Below are positions 45,344 through 57,000 of a stretch of 64,000 nucleotides of DNA, in pieces. This DNA comes from Macrolepiota albuminosa (Eukaryota; Basidiomycota; Agaricomycetes; Agaricales; Agaricaceae). The position numbers were made by a program, and so were the translations under genes. The stretch's first letter is position 1. Each line of letters starts with the position of its first letter. The DNA lies in contig JAMWFC010000107.1 of the NCBI GenBank assembly GCA_027475525.1, positions 124,001-188,000 of the forward strand, written 5' to 3'. Under the pieces are notes generated by a model. The model worked only from the letters and a program-made list of their open reading frames with translations. It had not been told where the DNA came from and did no database searches.

Positions 45344-46087
45344 TCAGTTGCGTTCATCACGCCGCTTTTCAGTTGCGCAATAGCGCCTCAACCGACCATC
45401 TGTATCGTTCAACACCACTTTCTCTGCCTTCAAAGGCGTACCATTCACAACGACCATGTCGTTCACAAAATCCAGCGACACCTTGTTCTTACGCATGAAC
45501 GGTGTACCGATAATCATGTCATAGCGATCAAAATTCGCTATATCCACGTATTCTTTCGTCGACGTTCCTGACGTCTTTATTCTCACCTCCACGCCAAACT
45601 GCACCATAGCGCGACTCCCCACAGTCCCCAGCTGGAGCATCAATGGCTCCTCCAGTTCATGAATGCGAATTGCGTTGACGTGAGCAAACTGGGGTGTAAT
45701 GCCCATAGTGGTACTCCCGGAGTCCCACAACGTCCATGCCGGATGTCCATTGACATCAACATACGTGACCAGGCACTCCTTCTCTTCAGGAGTATAGCGT
45801 GGCCGCTGCAACTTATTAGTTGCCTTCTGCAGGGTTACACGTCTCATTCGTACGCGCTGGTCTCCACGGCACTCCGTCAGTGCAAACAGGTGTTCCTCCT
45901 CGTCATCACGAGCATAGTAGTCGCTGTTGTACACATCCACTGCGATGTATTTGTCGCCATCAATCTGGACGCTCTCGGCGTCATCCACTTCCGACCCGTC
46001 AGCCTCTACATGTGGCTCCTCCTCCATGTCATCGACGACCTCATCGTCTTTGTCATCACTGACGACATCACTTGGTGCTGCAGCCAT
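45344..46087 (-). pseudogene. Aspartic protease, element F
   Basis: YVDVNGHPAWTLWDSGSTTM with the DSG active site and the segment YDMIIGTPFMRKNKVSLDF. The acidic N-terminal spacer (DDKDDEVVDDMEEE) follows the gag knuckle. The frame ends in a TGA at 45344-45346. Confidence 0.85.
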
Positions 46088-46096
46088 ATGGGCCGC

Positions 46097-48970
46097 TCAG
46101 ATGTGTGCCTTAGGAGGGGCAGGACACTCCTTAGCAAAATGCCTGCTCCTGCCACAGTTGTAGCACGCTGAGGGATCCCTGGCAGGCCTTCTTTGGGCCG
46201 CTCCTGGAGCCCCAGTGGTTTTGCCCGCTATACGCGGTACAGGCGCCACCACTCCTCTTGGTGCTACCTGAGTCTGACCCGAAAAGAGTCGACTATCCTT
46301 TGCTGGCAATTGTCTAGCAGGCTTCGATCGAGGCTGTTGGCCTCCAGGGACTGTCTTACGAACAACGAATCACGGATTGTGATTGTTCTCCATATCTGTC
46401 CATTTGGCCAGGAAGGTTTCCACCTTCACTGCCTGACGGTTCACTGTTCCTCGGCGTGAACTACGCTGCTCATAATGGTTTGCAGTCTGCGTCGACTGCT
46501 CATAACGGATGGCATACGCCAAGAATTCGGTCACAGTATTGACCTCCGGAGACAAATTGTCATCGCGTTCGACTGCTCATAACGGATGGCATACGCCAAG
46601 AATTCGGTCACAGTATTGACCTCCGGAGACAAATTGTCATCGCGTATCAACGCTCTCCTCATGTCTGCGGGTATTCCATCCAGGAATGTCTCATGGATAG
46701 TGTATTCGTCTGGATAGATGGCCATATTCTGCGCATGACCCACCAGGTCATCATAAAAGGTCTGGACGCCAGTCTTAGCGTCATACACTGCCTTTCTAAA
46801 GGCATCACGAGCTTCCTGCATCGTAGCAGCGTTGACAAACCGATTATACAGTCCTATCAGGACCTCTTTAAATGTCCAGTGCGATTTGTCGCGATTAATG
46901 TGGAGAACATGGCGACGGAACCAATTCCGAGCCTCTCCTTCTATAAATTCGTGTAGCACGAATATCCTCTCCTGGTCCATGTCGTCTCCACCATAGCAGC
47001 AGGCTGCGAGGTGGTAGCACACATCCATGGCCCAGTCCTCCAGTTGAGAGAACCTATGTCCCCCAGCGTACACACGTATGTGCTTACCATCGGATTTACA
47101 GGGGCTTACCCCAGCAGGAAACTTAAATCTGACTCCAAGGGAGTCATCCACCAGACGAGTGAGGCGGTCATGCATATGATCTCGACTGCTTCATTCATTC
47201 CCGGTGTAGTTTCACGCAATTCATGAGGTGCAGGCATCAAAAATGCCCGGGGACTGCGAAACAGGTGCTCATTGGCCGCTCTTTCTGGCTGTGGGGTGGG
47301 CTGTTGCCTCACTTATTGCTCTGCTGGTAATCCACCAGCCTACCTGCCACTATCATGATAATTATTATTGTCCTGATCGTCATTCCTACGATCACGTCCT
47401 CCACCGTTGTTATTGCGATGAATTGGCTCCCTCCGCTCGTAGTGGTCACTACTATTATCACTACCACCCAGATTTCTGTCCGGTTCAGCAGTTCGAGCCG
47501 CAAATTGTCGCCGCATCTCATCGACAGGCGTTACACCCTCGCGCCCTTCAAAGACTACCCCTTGGTCATCAATTAACGACTCACCATGATCACACAAGTC
47601 CTGGTTGCGTATTCTCTGGTAATTGACATGTTCATTCCAGTTGTCCACTAGGTGGACGCGTCGCGTTCGCTCCTCAAGAATGTGGACTTCGTCCACCTCT
47701 TCCTTGATTGTAACTTGCTTACGAGGTGTCTTAACCTCCTGCACTGCAAGTAGTGCCTCTGGCTCTGCCGAAGTCGTCGTTACAGTCTCCACCTCAGACA
47801 ATGCCTGCTGAGGCACTCCGCTAACAATGCGTTGACGGTTTGCGGCGTTCTGACGCTGAACGTAGTCTTGCTGAGACTCATTAGCCTGACGAGGCGCATT
47901 GAGCAATTCCATCGCGTCCGCAATTAATGGCGCTCATCTGCGCACACTCATCTCACATTCTACTGAGTCGGCTGGAGTAGCCGTTGAGACTGCTGACCCT
48001 CGCGCCGCTTTGCGCTTAAGGTATTCCACTACTTCGAGTTTGAAGATGCGCACAAACAATTCAATATATTCATTTGAATCTGCACGGGGTACATCGTGGC
48101 TCCTAGCAGCCAGCAACTGTAAGTGCTTCACTACATAAAGCTGAAGACGCTTTCGCGTCAATTCCTTTGCGACCGACGGATATCGGTCCAACACCAGCTG
48201 TAACTGGATAGACAAGGTCAAATGCGACCTTTTGCTTTCCTCATCATCTGAGGACTCCAACTCGGACTCTAAGTCCATAACTCTCCTGAGGCCGTCATGC
48301 CTCACTTGCGGCTGTTTGCCGGCCCGTCTGTGCAACTCTGGAATTCCAGGCGCTGGTGACGCCTTTTCCAACCGTACGACATTGTCGTCCTCCCTACTGA
48401 CCACTATTGCTGGTCCTTGCTTCTGTCCTTGTGTCGTCAACGACGACGGTCCCGGTTCAGTGGCAGCATTGGCCACATATTCCAAATGCCGTTCCGTAGG
48501 TGCAGTCCGGAATGGGGTGCTATGCGCAAACGCGCTGCCTTGTACCATTTCTGAGTACTGGGTAACGTCCGGTTGACCCTCAGAGGGAGCTGAAGAGCTC
48601 TCGGGCAATACCGGATACATTAGTGAAGGCATTTGGCTCGCTGGCAGTGACACTCCTGAGACCGCGGATCTCTCTCCTGGTTTTCCACCAGGTCGTACAA
48701 TGGACATCATCCGTGATATGGATAGCCCACCAGGCATTCCAAAGCTCTCTCTCCTGGTTTTCCACCAGGTCGCACAATGGACATCATTCGTGATACGGAT
48801 AGCCCACCAGGCATTCCAAAGCTCGCGCTAACATCGCAAGGGGTCTTTTCGTCCTGCTTTGGCGGAGGTTGGTATGCTGACGCAGATTGCGTCTTCACAG
48901 CCTGAAGCACAGGTAAGTCACCTGCGTCTGCAGCTGGGAACGGAGGATCCAGATCAAGAGAGCCAGTCAT
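46097..48970 (-). pseudogene. gag, element F
   Basis: The N-terminus (about 48970, MTGSLDLDPPFPAADAG) is disordered; a helical region follows (LTLSIQLQLVLDRYPSVAKE, LYVVKHLQLLAARSHDVP), then the capsid-like core (SQLEDWAMDVCYHLAACCYG, ERIFVLHEFIEGEARNWFRR, YNRFVNAATMQEARDAF) and a CCHC knuckle CYNCGRSRHFAKEC at about 46150. TGA stops lie at 46097, 46370 and 47934; TAG at 47340; TAA just after. The 77-bp duplications at 46492-46645 and 48669-48822 add frameshifts. Confidence 0.85.
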
Positions 48971-49081
48971 GGAAGCACGTTTTCAGCGTGATGCCAACAG
49001 AGAATCGAGAGGTTTTGATGAGAGTTGCCTAGTCGGTAACAAGCCTAGAGTCTAAAGCCGATAGCAGAAGATTTAAAAAAA
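48971..49081 (-). other. Leader of element F
   Basis: Sequence between the LTR and gag, starting TTTTTTTAAATC on the minus strand. No standard tRNA primer-binding site recognised. Confidence 0.4.
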
Positions 49082-49408
49082 TGTAACCAGAGTTACAGGT
49101 TAGAACTATCTTGTGTGTATCACACAAGTGCTAAATCAGACCGCAGTATTGGATTGACTAGTACTTAGAGTGAAAACAAGATGTTATCTTACTGTATCAC
49201 ACAAGTGCTAAATCAGACCGCAGTATTGGATTGACTAGTACTTAGAGTGAAAACAAGATGTTATCTTACGTAATACTCTACTAAATGATTATAGCGTCGT
49301 TGACGCTAAGAACAGTACTTAGAGTGAAAACAAGATGTTATCTTACGTAATACTCTACTAAATGATTATAGCGTCGTTGACGCTAAGAACACGGATGACT
49401 CCGTTACA
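49082..49408 (-). repeat. 5' LTR of element F (with two 77-bp duplications)
   Basis: It begins TGTAACGGAGTC at 49408 (minus strand) and ends TGGTTACA at 49082. It is 327 bp as given; removing the duplicated 77 bp at 49116-49269 and at 49237-49391 leaves 173 bp, exactly the 3' LTR length. Confidence 0.9.
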
Positions 49409-50640
49409 CCGTTCCTTAATTGCTTTGATCACCCCATCATTTTCTTCCTGCAGATAATCCCTCTGCTGTCGCAGGGCATCTAAAGCTCTTGTTAGGCCCT
49501 GAAGCTCAACGGTTTTCTCCTGGATAGCCCTGGCCTTGGCATCATTGACTTCCTGCAGAATGATGGTGGTGAGAGAAGAAAAGATGTATATGGGGTTAAA
49601 CCTACCTTCAGTGCGACATGGAAGGCCATGTCTTTCTGTTCTGCACTCCGTCATTTTCTCGTTGTAGGGCTATCAACACTGTTTCTGCTTTCTTTTGTTC
49701 TTTCAATGCTTCAGTCACCTTGTCTTTTGCTTCCTGCAAAGCAATAGAAAGCTCAGTATCTTTCTCCTTTCCCTATGACGGAATGAGAAACCATAATTGA
49801 TAAGCTAAGGAGTAGACAATAGATTTACCTTCATAGCGGTCTCATTTCTGTCAAAGGATGATTCCCTTGCTTCCAACATGGCCTGATAACTCTTGCTAGC
49901 ATGGATCATTTTGCGTCTCATCCTTTTTAGCTGAACGTCCTTCTTCTCTATCGTCTTTTGTGCCCTCCATAGATCCTCTTGTAGATGAGAGAGCTGGCCA
50001 GGGAGCGCACTTTCTGGGGCAGCGGCTGAGGTACCATTTCCGAGGTTGTTCTTGTTTTCACAGGATCCAAACTATTTGAGTTCAGTTAGTGTCTTCCTTA
50101 AAACTCAATCTCGACAAACAGACACCTCCTTCTGCCTTGTGGAGGCCTGATCTGGAAGCGGGCAATCAGTTTGTATTTCGTGGGTGATCTGCTAGTTGAA
50201 GTCTCAATTAGTAAATTTTGAGAACTCATCCACATAAAACCCACTGTAATTGGTCCCAGACTTGCAGATTCATAGAGTTGAAGACATCTTAGTAGTTTGG
50301 ATTTCTCACATTCCAACTTTGCCACCTGCTCAAGGTTTTGTCAAATACCGGATAGAAATCCGAACAACCTGTAACCACATCATCTTATTTTCAAGACTGT
50401 GAGATAGCTATGAAAGCAAGGTCAATGGATGATAAACATTAATAGAAAGAAGTTGTAATCACAGTTAGAGAGACCGTATCTTCATCATTTTTTTTGATTC
50501 TAAGACGCTTCTGGGGCCATGGAGTTACATGGAAGATATTAAGCCCCATACTTGAATCACCATGTCCTCGCCTCGTCGGACAGAAACTGGCGCGGAGATA
50601 TCTTTGTCATCTGTAAGGGTACTCATTCCAAATTCATCAA
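49409..50640 (-). pseudogene. Coiled-coil protein gene, 3' end replaced by LTR F
   Basis: Minus-strand exons encode long heptad-like helices: EQVAKLECEKSKLLRCLQLY (50330), WRAQKTIEKKDVQLKRMRRK (about 49950), ELSIALQEAKDKVTEALKEQ (about 49730) and LTRALDALRQQRDYLQEEND (49480). Introns of about 50 bp with TTACCTTC-type splice sites separate them. The last exon reads IKAIKER and stops at base 49409, where the LTR begins. No continuation is found beyond the left end of element F. Function unknown. Confidence 0.5.
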
Positions 50641-51053
50641 TGTTAGGCGCAAGGACAACACCCTAATCAATTTTGCAGTACGCAGGTAAGGCATCATTCA
50701 CCCTCCAATCCTTACCATGCTCAGGACTGTGTAGTTTTGTCAGCCGAACTCATCAGGGGCGACTCCGTATCCCCAAAGACTTGACCTTCCAAATGCATTA
50801 GATACTCATAGGCGCTATCAATGTCTCTTAATGTGTTTACATGGAAATGTTCGACGAATTATTCTGTCATATGTTGTTTGATGAAAGCCTGAGAGAAGGA
50901 CTCCATAACAGCTTTTAAAAGTCAAACATCCTTTGAACCACACATGAGATCACGCCATTTCTTACTCAGCAAGGGCCCTCAAAAACTTGCTCCATGATTG
51001 ATATCATTAATCTCACCTAATTGTCATGAGAATGCGTCTTCGCGTTGTTCATT
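50641..51053. other. No gene recognised
   Basis: Intergenic sequence between two minus-strand genes. No clear exon. Confidence 0.35.
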
Positions 51054-53509
51054 TCAGCGACCGTAATCCTCACCACTACCATTGAAGGCCATCACTGTAG
51101 AAAACCAGGAATGGAGAGCAGTTTGGTTGAGAGTCCCTGGGCAAAGGTGAGAAGCAGATAGAAAATAGGAAAGGTCTTACCAGTCAAGCAAAGATAGGAC
51201 CCGGAAATGAGGTTGAGTTCTACTTCAGTAAGGGCGTCGTCTATGAACAACTCATTCGTTTTTGGGTCGCGAACTACAATCATTGTGTTGGGAATCGCTG
51301 ACCAACCCATAGGTCCCTGAAGTACAGATGAAAAGCTGACAACTGAAGTACTCAACCTCCAGATGATCCCACCTTGCATTAGTGCAGCACGACCCCGAGG
51401 CTGAGTTAACAGAATTTCCCAATGCCGAATATAAGATGCATAATCCTTGACCCCATACTGCAAATCAGACAGTCGCATCGGGAGTACACCAGGGGAGAAG
51501 GATTTGCGGGGTGCTTTAGGAGCAATTTCTGAGGGAAAAAAGGTTCGAAATGCAATGCCATGTTGGAGGAGATACTCTGCAATGTCCGATTTGCGAAAGT
51601 GAGAATGAAGTCGACATACCAATAACGCATCTGTTGCATTAGTGAGCGTTAACTTCCATGGCCTTTCAGACTTGATACCAAAGTCGAACATGTAAAAAAT
51701 TTGAGGCTTCTCTTCCACACTCTCAACGATGCGTAGGTATTGACCGCGGTCAGACATATCCAGTGAAAAACAATTTGTAACGTTAAAATCGCAGTTATCA
51801 TCCTCGGGCCAGCATCCCTCTATTATTCCCTCAAGGTAAGACTTTGCCAGAGATGCACCTAGAACTTGCCCAATGTAAGGCTGGCACCGAGACCACGACA
51901 GACCTAGCAAACGAGCGAGCTTCTTGCATTCTGCTTCGCTGGTCAACAATGGTAAAGAGGAGGGCAGGGAAGAGGTTTTCGTGAAGCCGTAGTGTAAAGC
52001 AAGGATCTCAAAAATTTCCTGCTGTAGGGCAGTGATTTTCCGAGACTCATTCAACGTTGGCTTTGGATATATAAGCGACATGGGCTCTGATGATGCCAAT
52101 GATGAGAGTTCAGGCAATGCTGGTGGCATGGATTCCAGTGAACTAACAGAGTGCTGGAGGGGGTGGATACGAGGTACATCAAGGCGTTCAGAGTCCAAAG
52201 ATTGCTCCGCTTGTGGTGGGGGAGTAAGAGTCCTGGATAGTAGATTGTTCTTGTATGGGGGCTCAAGGCAAGTGATAGAGTCAGTTAGCTCGTCCAAAAA
52301 GCTGTAAAATTCCCCGTCGCTGTCTTCATCGCCAGGACCAGATTCTTTGCAGCAATCTCATTCATTTGAGAATGAATTGTAGCACGTCTGCGCTTGACTA
52401 TACTCTCCAAGCGTTTCTTCCCTATCAGCCCTGCACACTTGAACGCAACACCAGACAGTTTTGTCATCATCACTGGGAACCCATTTGAAAACTTTAGCGC
52501 TGACCATGGGTGGATGGCGCTCTCTGTTTAAGCGGGTCTGTTGCTCAATAGCACTTTCATACAAGAGACACCTTGCATTGCGGGCGTTGCAAGCAGCAAA
52601 AAAGACTCCATATTCAGGCCACTTTCCCATAGTACAGACTTCCTGTACAGGGTTGCTCGAAGCTAGTACTGCATGCTGGAATTGGTCCAAAAGAGGGGCA
52701 AGATAAGCAAGGGAAGGAATCAACATTTCTTGCGTCCCCCATCGATACCATACGGGGACGTTGTACTTCAAAAACCATTCAACAGTCGGTTGATTTGTGT
52801 TTTTACTGGTAATATCGACGAAGATGCCAGCGTGTTTGGTAGTTGCGGAGAAATCACAAATCACTGACAATTGGAGCGCTTCTAATAGTTCAGGCTGAAA
52901 TCTGTGGGCCAAAAGCGCTCGGTACCAGTACATATCTGTGCCAGTTTTGTTGGCTGACCTAGCTTCGGCGATAAGATGCGACAACAATCCTATCCAAACT
53001 TTGAACAATCCTTGGGATCTGTAAATTAATGTCAGCATACGTCTATGACTGTCCTCTTTTCCCATGTAACCAATGGCCCAAGGAGAGAAGGGGCGCCCAA
53101 CCAAGATCTTAAGTTCTTTGCTTATGACAGATGTTGCCAGCGACAACCACCAATCCAATTTTATCCACGAGTCTTGAACTTCAGCAGGTAGGTGATACCT
53201 CTCTCACCCTTTTTCAATGCAACGGTGTAGGTGTTTGGGCACTTTCAAAAGTCGTTCCAATAGAGGGCCGACATAACAAGGGTTACGTGGAACAAATGCA
53301 AGCCATCCAAAGGTTTCCGTCCACCAATGAGGCTGAGTAAAATCTTCTTCGCTGGCGGTTTGGATGTGAAAAATAGCGCTTTCTATGCCGATTTTTGCAT
53401 CGAATGGTGGGATAGGAACATGGTGGCTGGAGTTTGGGGAATAGTAGACATCTCCTTGATGGAAAGTAACAGCGCCAGAAATTTTGTCTACTCTGAAGAG
53501 CTGCATCAA
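51054..53509 (-). pseudogene. Large agaricomycete-type hypothetical protein, one nonsense codon
   Basis: At least three exons: 53509-53212 (WWTETFGWLAFVPRNPCYVG), 53182-51165 and 51089-51054, with introns GTGAGAG...AAG and GTAAGAC...CAG. The middle exon carries VPVWYRWGTQEMLIPSLAYL, FFAACNARNARCLL, TRLNRERHPPMVSAKVFKWV and SQAQTCYNSFSNE, an order I associate with a large uncharacterised family expanded in Agaricomycetes. TGA at 52358-52360 interrupts the frame at the place where that family has Trp (NEWDxC); the frame is open for another 400 codons after it. Thus one TGG-to-TGA change separates it from a full gene. No named domain. Confidence 0.6.
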
Positions 53510-53519
53510 GGATATGAAA

Positions 53520-54008
53520 AAAGTTTGTATATAGCGGCAGGACTCACTTCCGGTCCATTCTGGATTGCAATGGGACCATGCTCTATATGTTTAGGAGATA
53601 CAATTCTGCAGACAGCAACTCTAAGGATGTGATACTGAATAGGCTGGGGCAAGCCCCAAGTATGCCGAATGGTCGAAGAAAGTTACAGATTGAAGCAGGT
53701 GAAAGGGAGCAGCATGATTAACAGTGAGCTTGGGTGAACCCAGAACTCGCTATCGGCGAGCGGATGATGTCACGTGTCATTGGTCCATGGAAAGATTATA
53801 TTAATATTTGTTCTCGTTCACTTCTTCCACGCAAAACATATATACAATTATGAGCGTTATTAAACATCTTCGATACGTATATCAATTGATGTAGTTGAGA
53901 AAACATGACATTAAAAACAAAATCAGCTTCTAAAACCTCGAAGTTCCAGCCCTGGACAAACGTGCTTGATTCAGACCTTCTGGTGGCCAAACTCGATTGC
54001 TGAGATGG
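53520..54008. other. Intergenic region
   Basis: AT-rich sequence between convergent or head-to-tail minus-strand genes. No gene is visible; likely promoter of the 51-53 kb gene and 3' flank of the kinase gene. Confidence 0.35.
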
Positions 54009-57000
54009 TTAAACAGGACCATTGCCTGCAGCCATTTTCTTGAGAATCCTCTTAGCAGTTCCCTCTTCTTCCTGTTCTGCACGGCGCTTTGTTGACCCTG
54101 ATACAGACGTGAAGGCATGTGCCGGCGATACTTTGCCTTGCTGTTTACCAAGAGATACAATTGCCCTCTCAAAGATCTCGATAAATGAATCACAGGCGTC
54201 GGCCAGGAGGAAACAGGTTTTTTCGTCTCCTTCAATCAAGTCATGTGGGAAAGCAGGGTATAATGCATGCCACAAGTCTTTTATAATGGTTCGAAGAACT
54301 TGAAAACAGGGAGAGATATAATCAAGAACAAGATGTTCCAATCCGAAGTGTAGCTGGCCAGCTTTTAGACAACCTAGATCTTGAAAGCTGCCGTCGCCAA
54401 AGAACCAAGCAGCAATGGGAGCGTATCGTTTAGCCTTCTTAAACAAGCCATCTTTGTAAATTTCGACTGGGTTTATGTCCTGATACTGGGTGCAAAGGTA
54501 GAGAAGGACATAGACAAGACTTTCAAGATCAAACCCAACTGTGTGCGTTGATCCCCACAACAACAGGGGTATGGCCATGAAAGGCGCCGTGCCCTAAATC
54601 AGAGATATATGTTAAATTATACAAGGATGATGTCAACACGACTTACGGTACGAATTGTGTTTTTGCCGGTATTTGGGGATGAAACTGTAATAGGCAACTG
54701 TTGTTCATGAAAGCGCGTCTGAGGAATGTCATGTAAATCCTGGAGTAGACTCCTTTCGGATGAGACACCAGCCGAGAAGGATGAGTGACCATCAATCCCA
54801 CGCGGATGTAGTTGGGGAACGGGAGAGCCAGAATTGACAGGAGTTTGATCAGTGTCCTCCTCGTCAGTATCATGGCAATGCGCTTCTTCAGTTATCGACT
54901 GTGTATGGATAGTTCGAGTAGAACGGCGCTCATAGTTGCTGCGAGGAAGATGACCGTGAGCAGAGGAATCAGTGTCCATCTCTAGGCTGCTTTCCCTTTC
55001 TTGAGGATGAAGGTCACTTGCATCCTGATAGGCATAGGACACCTGTAAAGGACCCTGTTGATGAGAGCCGCAGGCACTGTTTCTATTACTTTCAATAAAT
55101 GCGGCATAGTCGAAGTCGATGAGGATTCCGGGTCGACATTGATGTGCGAGTCGTATTATCCCTGCGGCATTTCCCTCAGAATAAAATTCTTTTATTTCTT
55201 GTTCGGTAAGCGGTGCGTTTCGAATCATTATGTTCGCAAAGGAAATATCACGATGAACACGGTTATGATCTTTTAAGAATTTAATCGCTAGAGTGGACAA
55301 GTTTCAGTAAATGAAATCAAAAGATGATTCAGCCTACCGAAACAGATGTCAAGAAAAACACCCATCAGTTCAATCAGAGATTGGGCGTTCGAGAGCTTCA
55401 CACAAACAGGTGACATGACCAATCGCCGGCGTTCTCTGGTCTCTGGTGAATCATAGCTGAAAAGCGCCGTACAAATAACGGAAGTCTTCATGACTACTGC
55501 ATAACATATGGGTTTGGGAATGAATGGGCAAAAGCCATCTTTGTGAAGTTCTTGGAGGTAGTGACTTTCATTATGCCTTCGGCCAGAGAGGATCCACGAA
55601 TCCTTCATAATCGCCTGCTTTTGGTCTGGGGTTTCAACAGTCCAGACTCGCGTAGCGTGCCTGAAGAGGGCCTGGGACTTGAATATTTCCGATTTCACAA
55701 TGAATGTATGATCACACAAAATGGTGGAGAGGTTTGAAGAAATATTCTGTTTAAGATCCTGCTTGTCGCCAGCTATAATATATTGTTGCTTGATTTTTTC
55801 AGTCAAGTCCATAAAATAGATATCATTGGGCAGTGTGATCGTACTCTTTTCAATGCCATTCTGTCAGGTTCCGCTGAGTCGGGGGCTTTCTAGGAAAGCA
55901 ATCGCCCTTACAATGCGGACTTGACCTACAGATACTCAGGTGTCTGGAACTCCGGGGCTAGGACTCCGGAGTTCAAGACGTGGACAGGGGTAATCCTGAG
56001 AGAGGGAACTTGGTCCGGGGGTTTTGGGTTTTGGGTAGCTGAGGGTAGGGTGGGGGTTGAGTCGTGAACCGGGAGTTCTAAGACAAGACCGGGTTAACAA
56101 ATTAAAAGTTGCAAAGTGCGTACCAATCTTAGAGCACGCGGTTATTCAAGCATGCCAGTCAATGCGTACCAGTCAAGCAGAGGGCACGCAACAATTCAAG
56201 TAATCCAAGTTAATGCAATATCAAGACTAGCAAATACAGCGGAGAACTATGCTATAAGTACTACGGGGCCGGGTCTTGGGGTTCCGGGGTGTCTGGGATG
56301 AGTTCCGGGAGTCATTGAGTAGTAGACAGGGACTGTATACCTGGATTGCACATGTGGGGATGCGTGATCAATTGGCACGGAGGGAGCTATGATGTGTGAT
56401 GCATGATGGCTGGAAGCGAGTTGCATGATCCGATCGTTGATGGCGGTTAATCCTGGGGTCCGTGATGCAGGGTTCCTGGGGGGTTGGCTGATGGCAGTCT
56501 TTGATGCGTGTGATGGCAGCGTCAGCAGCTGTGGGGGCGGGGCGTGCTGTGGAGTTGATGGAAGAGGTTCCCAGATGGGGCTCCGGGGATGTCCTGGGGA
56601 GGTTCCGGAGGAGAGGGGTCATGACACATTCTTCCACCATGGTACAAATTTTTTTTTTGAATACCGCACCCAAAAATTAGGCCCACCGCCTTCTTTCAGA
56701 AATCTCTATACAACATATAGCGGACGCAGACATTCAAAACAATCTAAGACACTTACCCTGCCACTTGGAACCTCTTGTGTCATTGTAGAATCCAATCCCA
56801 GTATAGTCAACGGACCGAACGTAAGACAAAGAAGAACCCTAACCAGTTCTTCAGTGTTTCCTTCATATGTGAGCGGTCCGATGTTTATCTTCCCCTGCCT
56901 ATCAATAATATGCAGATACCACTGATCCCTATATAAACTCAGGGAGGTAGAGTACACGCGATCCCCTTGGATGTAATGCATCAAAACATTGGGTGATTGA

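Larger units (their letters stand above)
37740..49408 (-). mobile_element. Ty3/gypsy chromovirus F with extra 3' reading frame
   Basis: About 11.7 kb between two related LTRs on the minus strand: gag, CCHC, protease, linker, RT, RNase H, integrase with chromodomain, then a roughly 2.9-kb extra reading frame. A polypurine tract (TTGGGGGGTA on the minus strand) sits just before the 3' LTR. By hand the LTRs differ at about 9 of 173 positions, nearly all transitions, so the insertion is not recent. Flanks are TTGAC (left) and CCGTT (right), so no target duplication is visible. Confidence 0.85.

Noticed and set aside
39185..47936. TGA read as an amino acid (recoding) in element F
   Set aside because: The BAR-like host gene ends in TGA normally, and the RIP/deamination explanation needs nothing special; recoding is not expected in a fungal nuclear genome.
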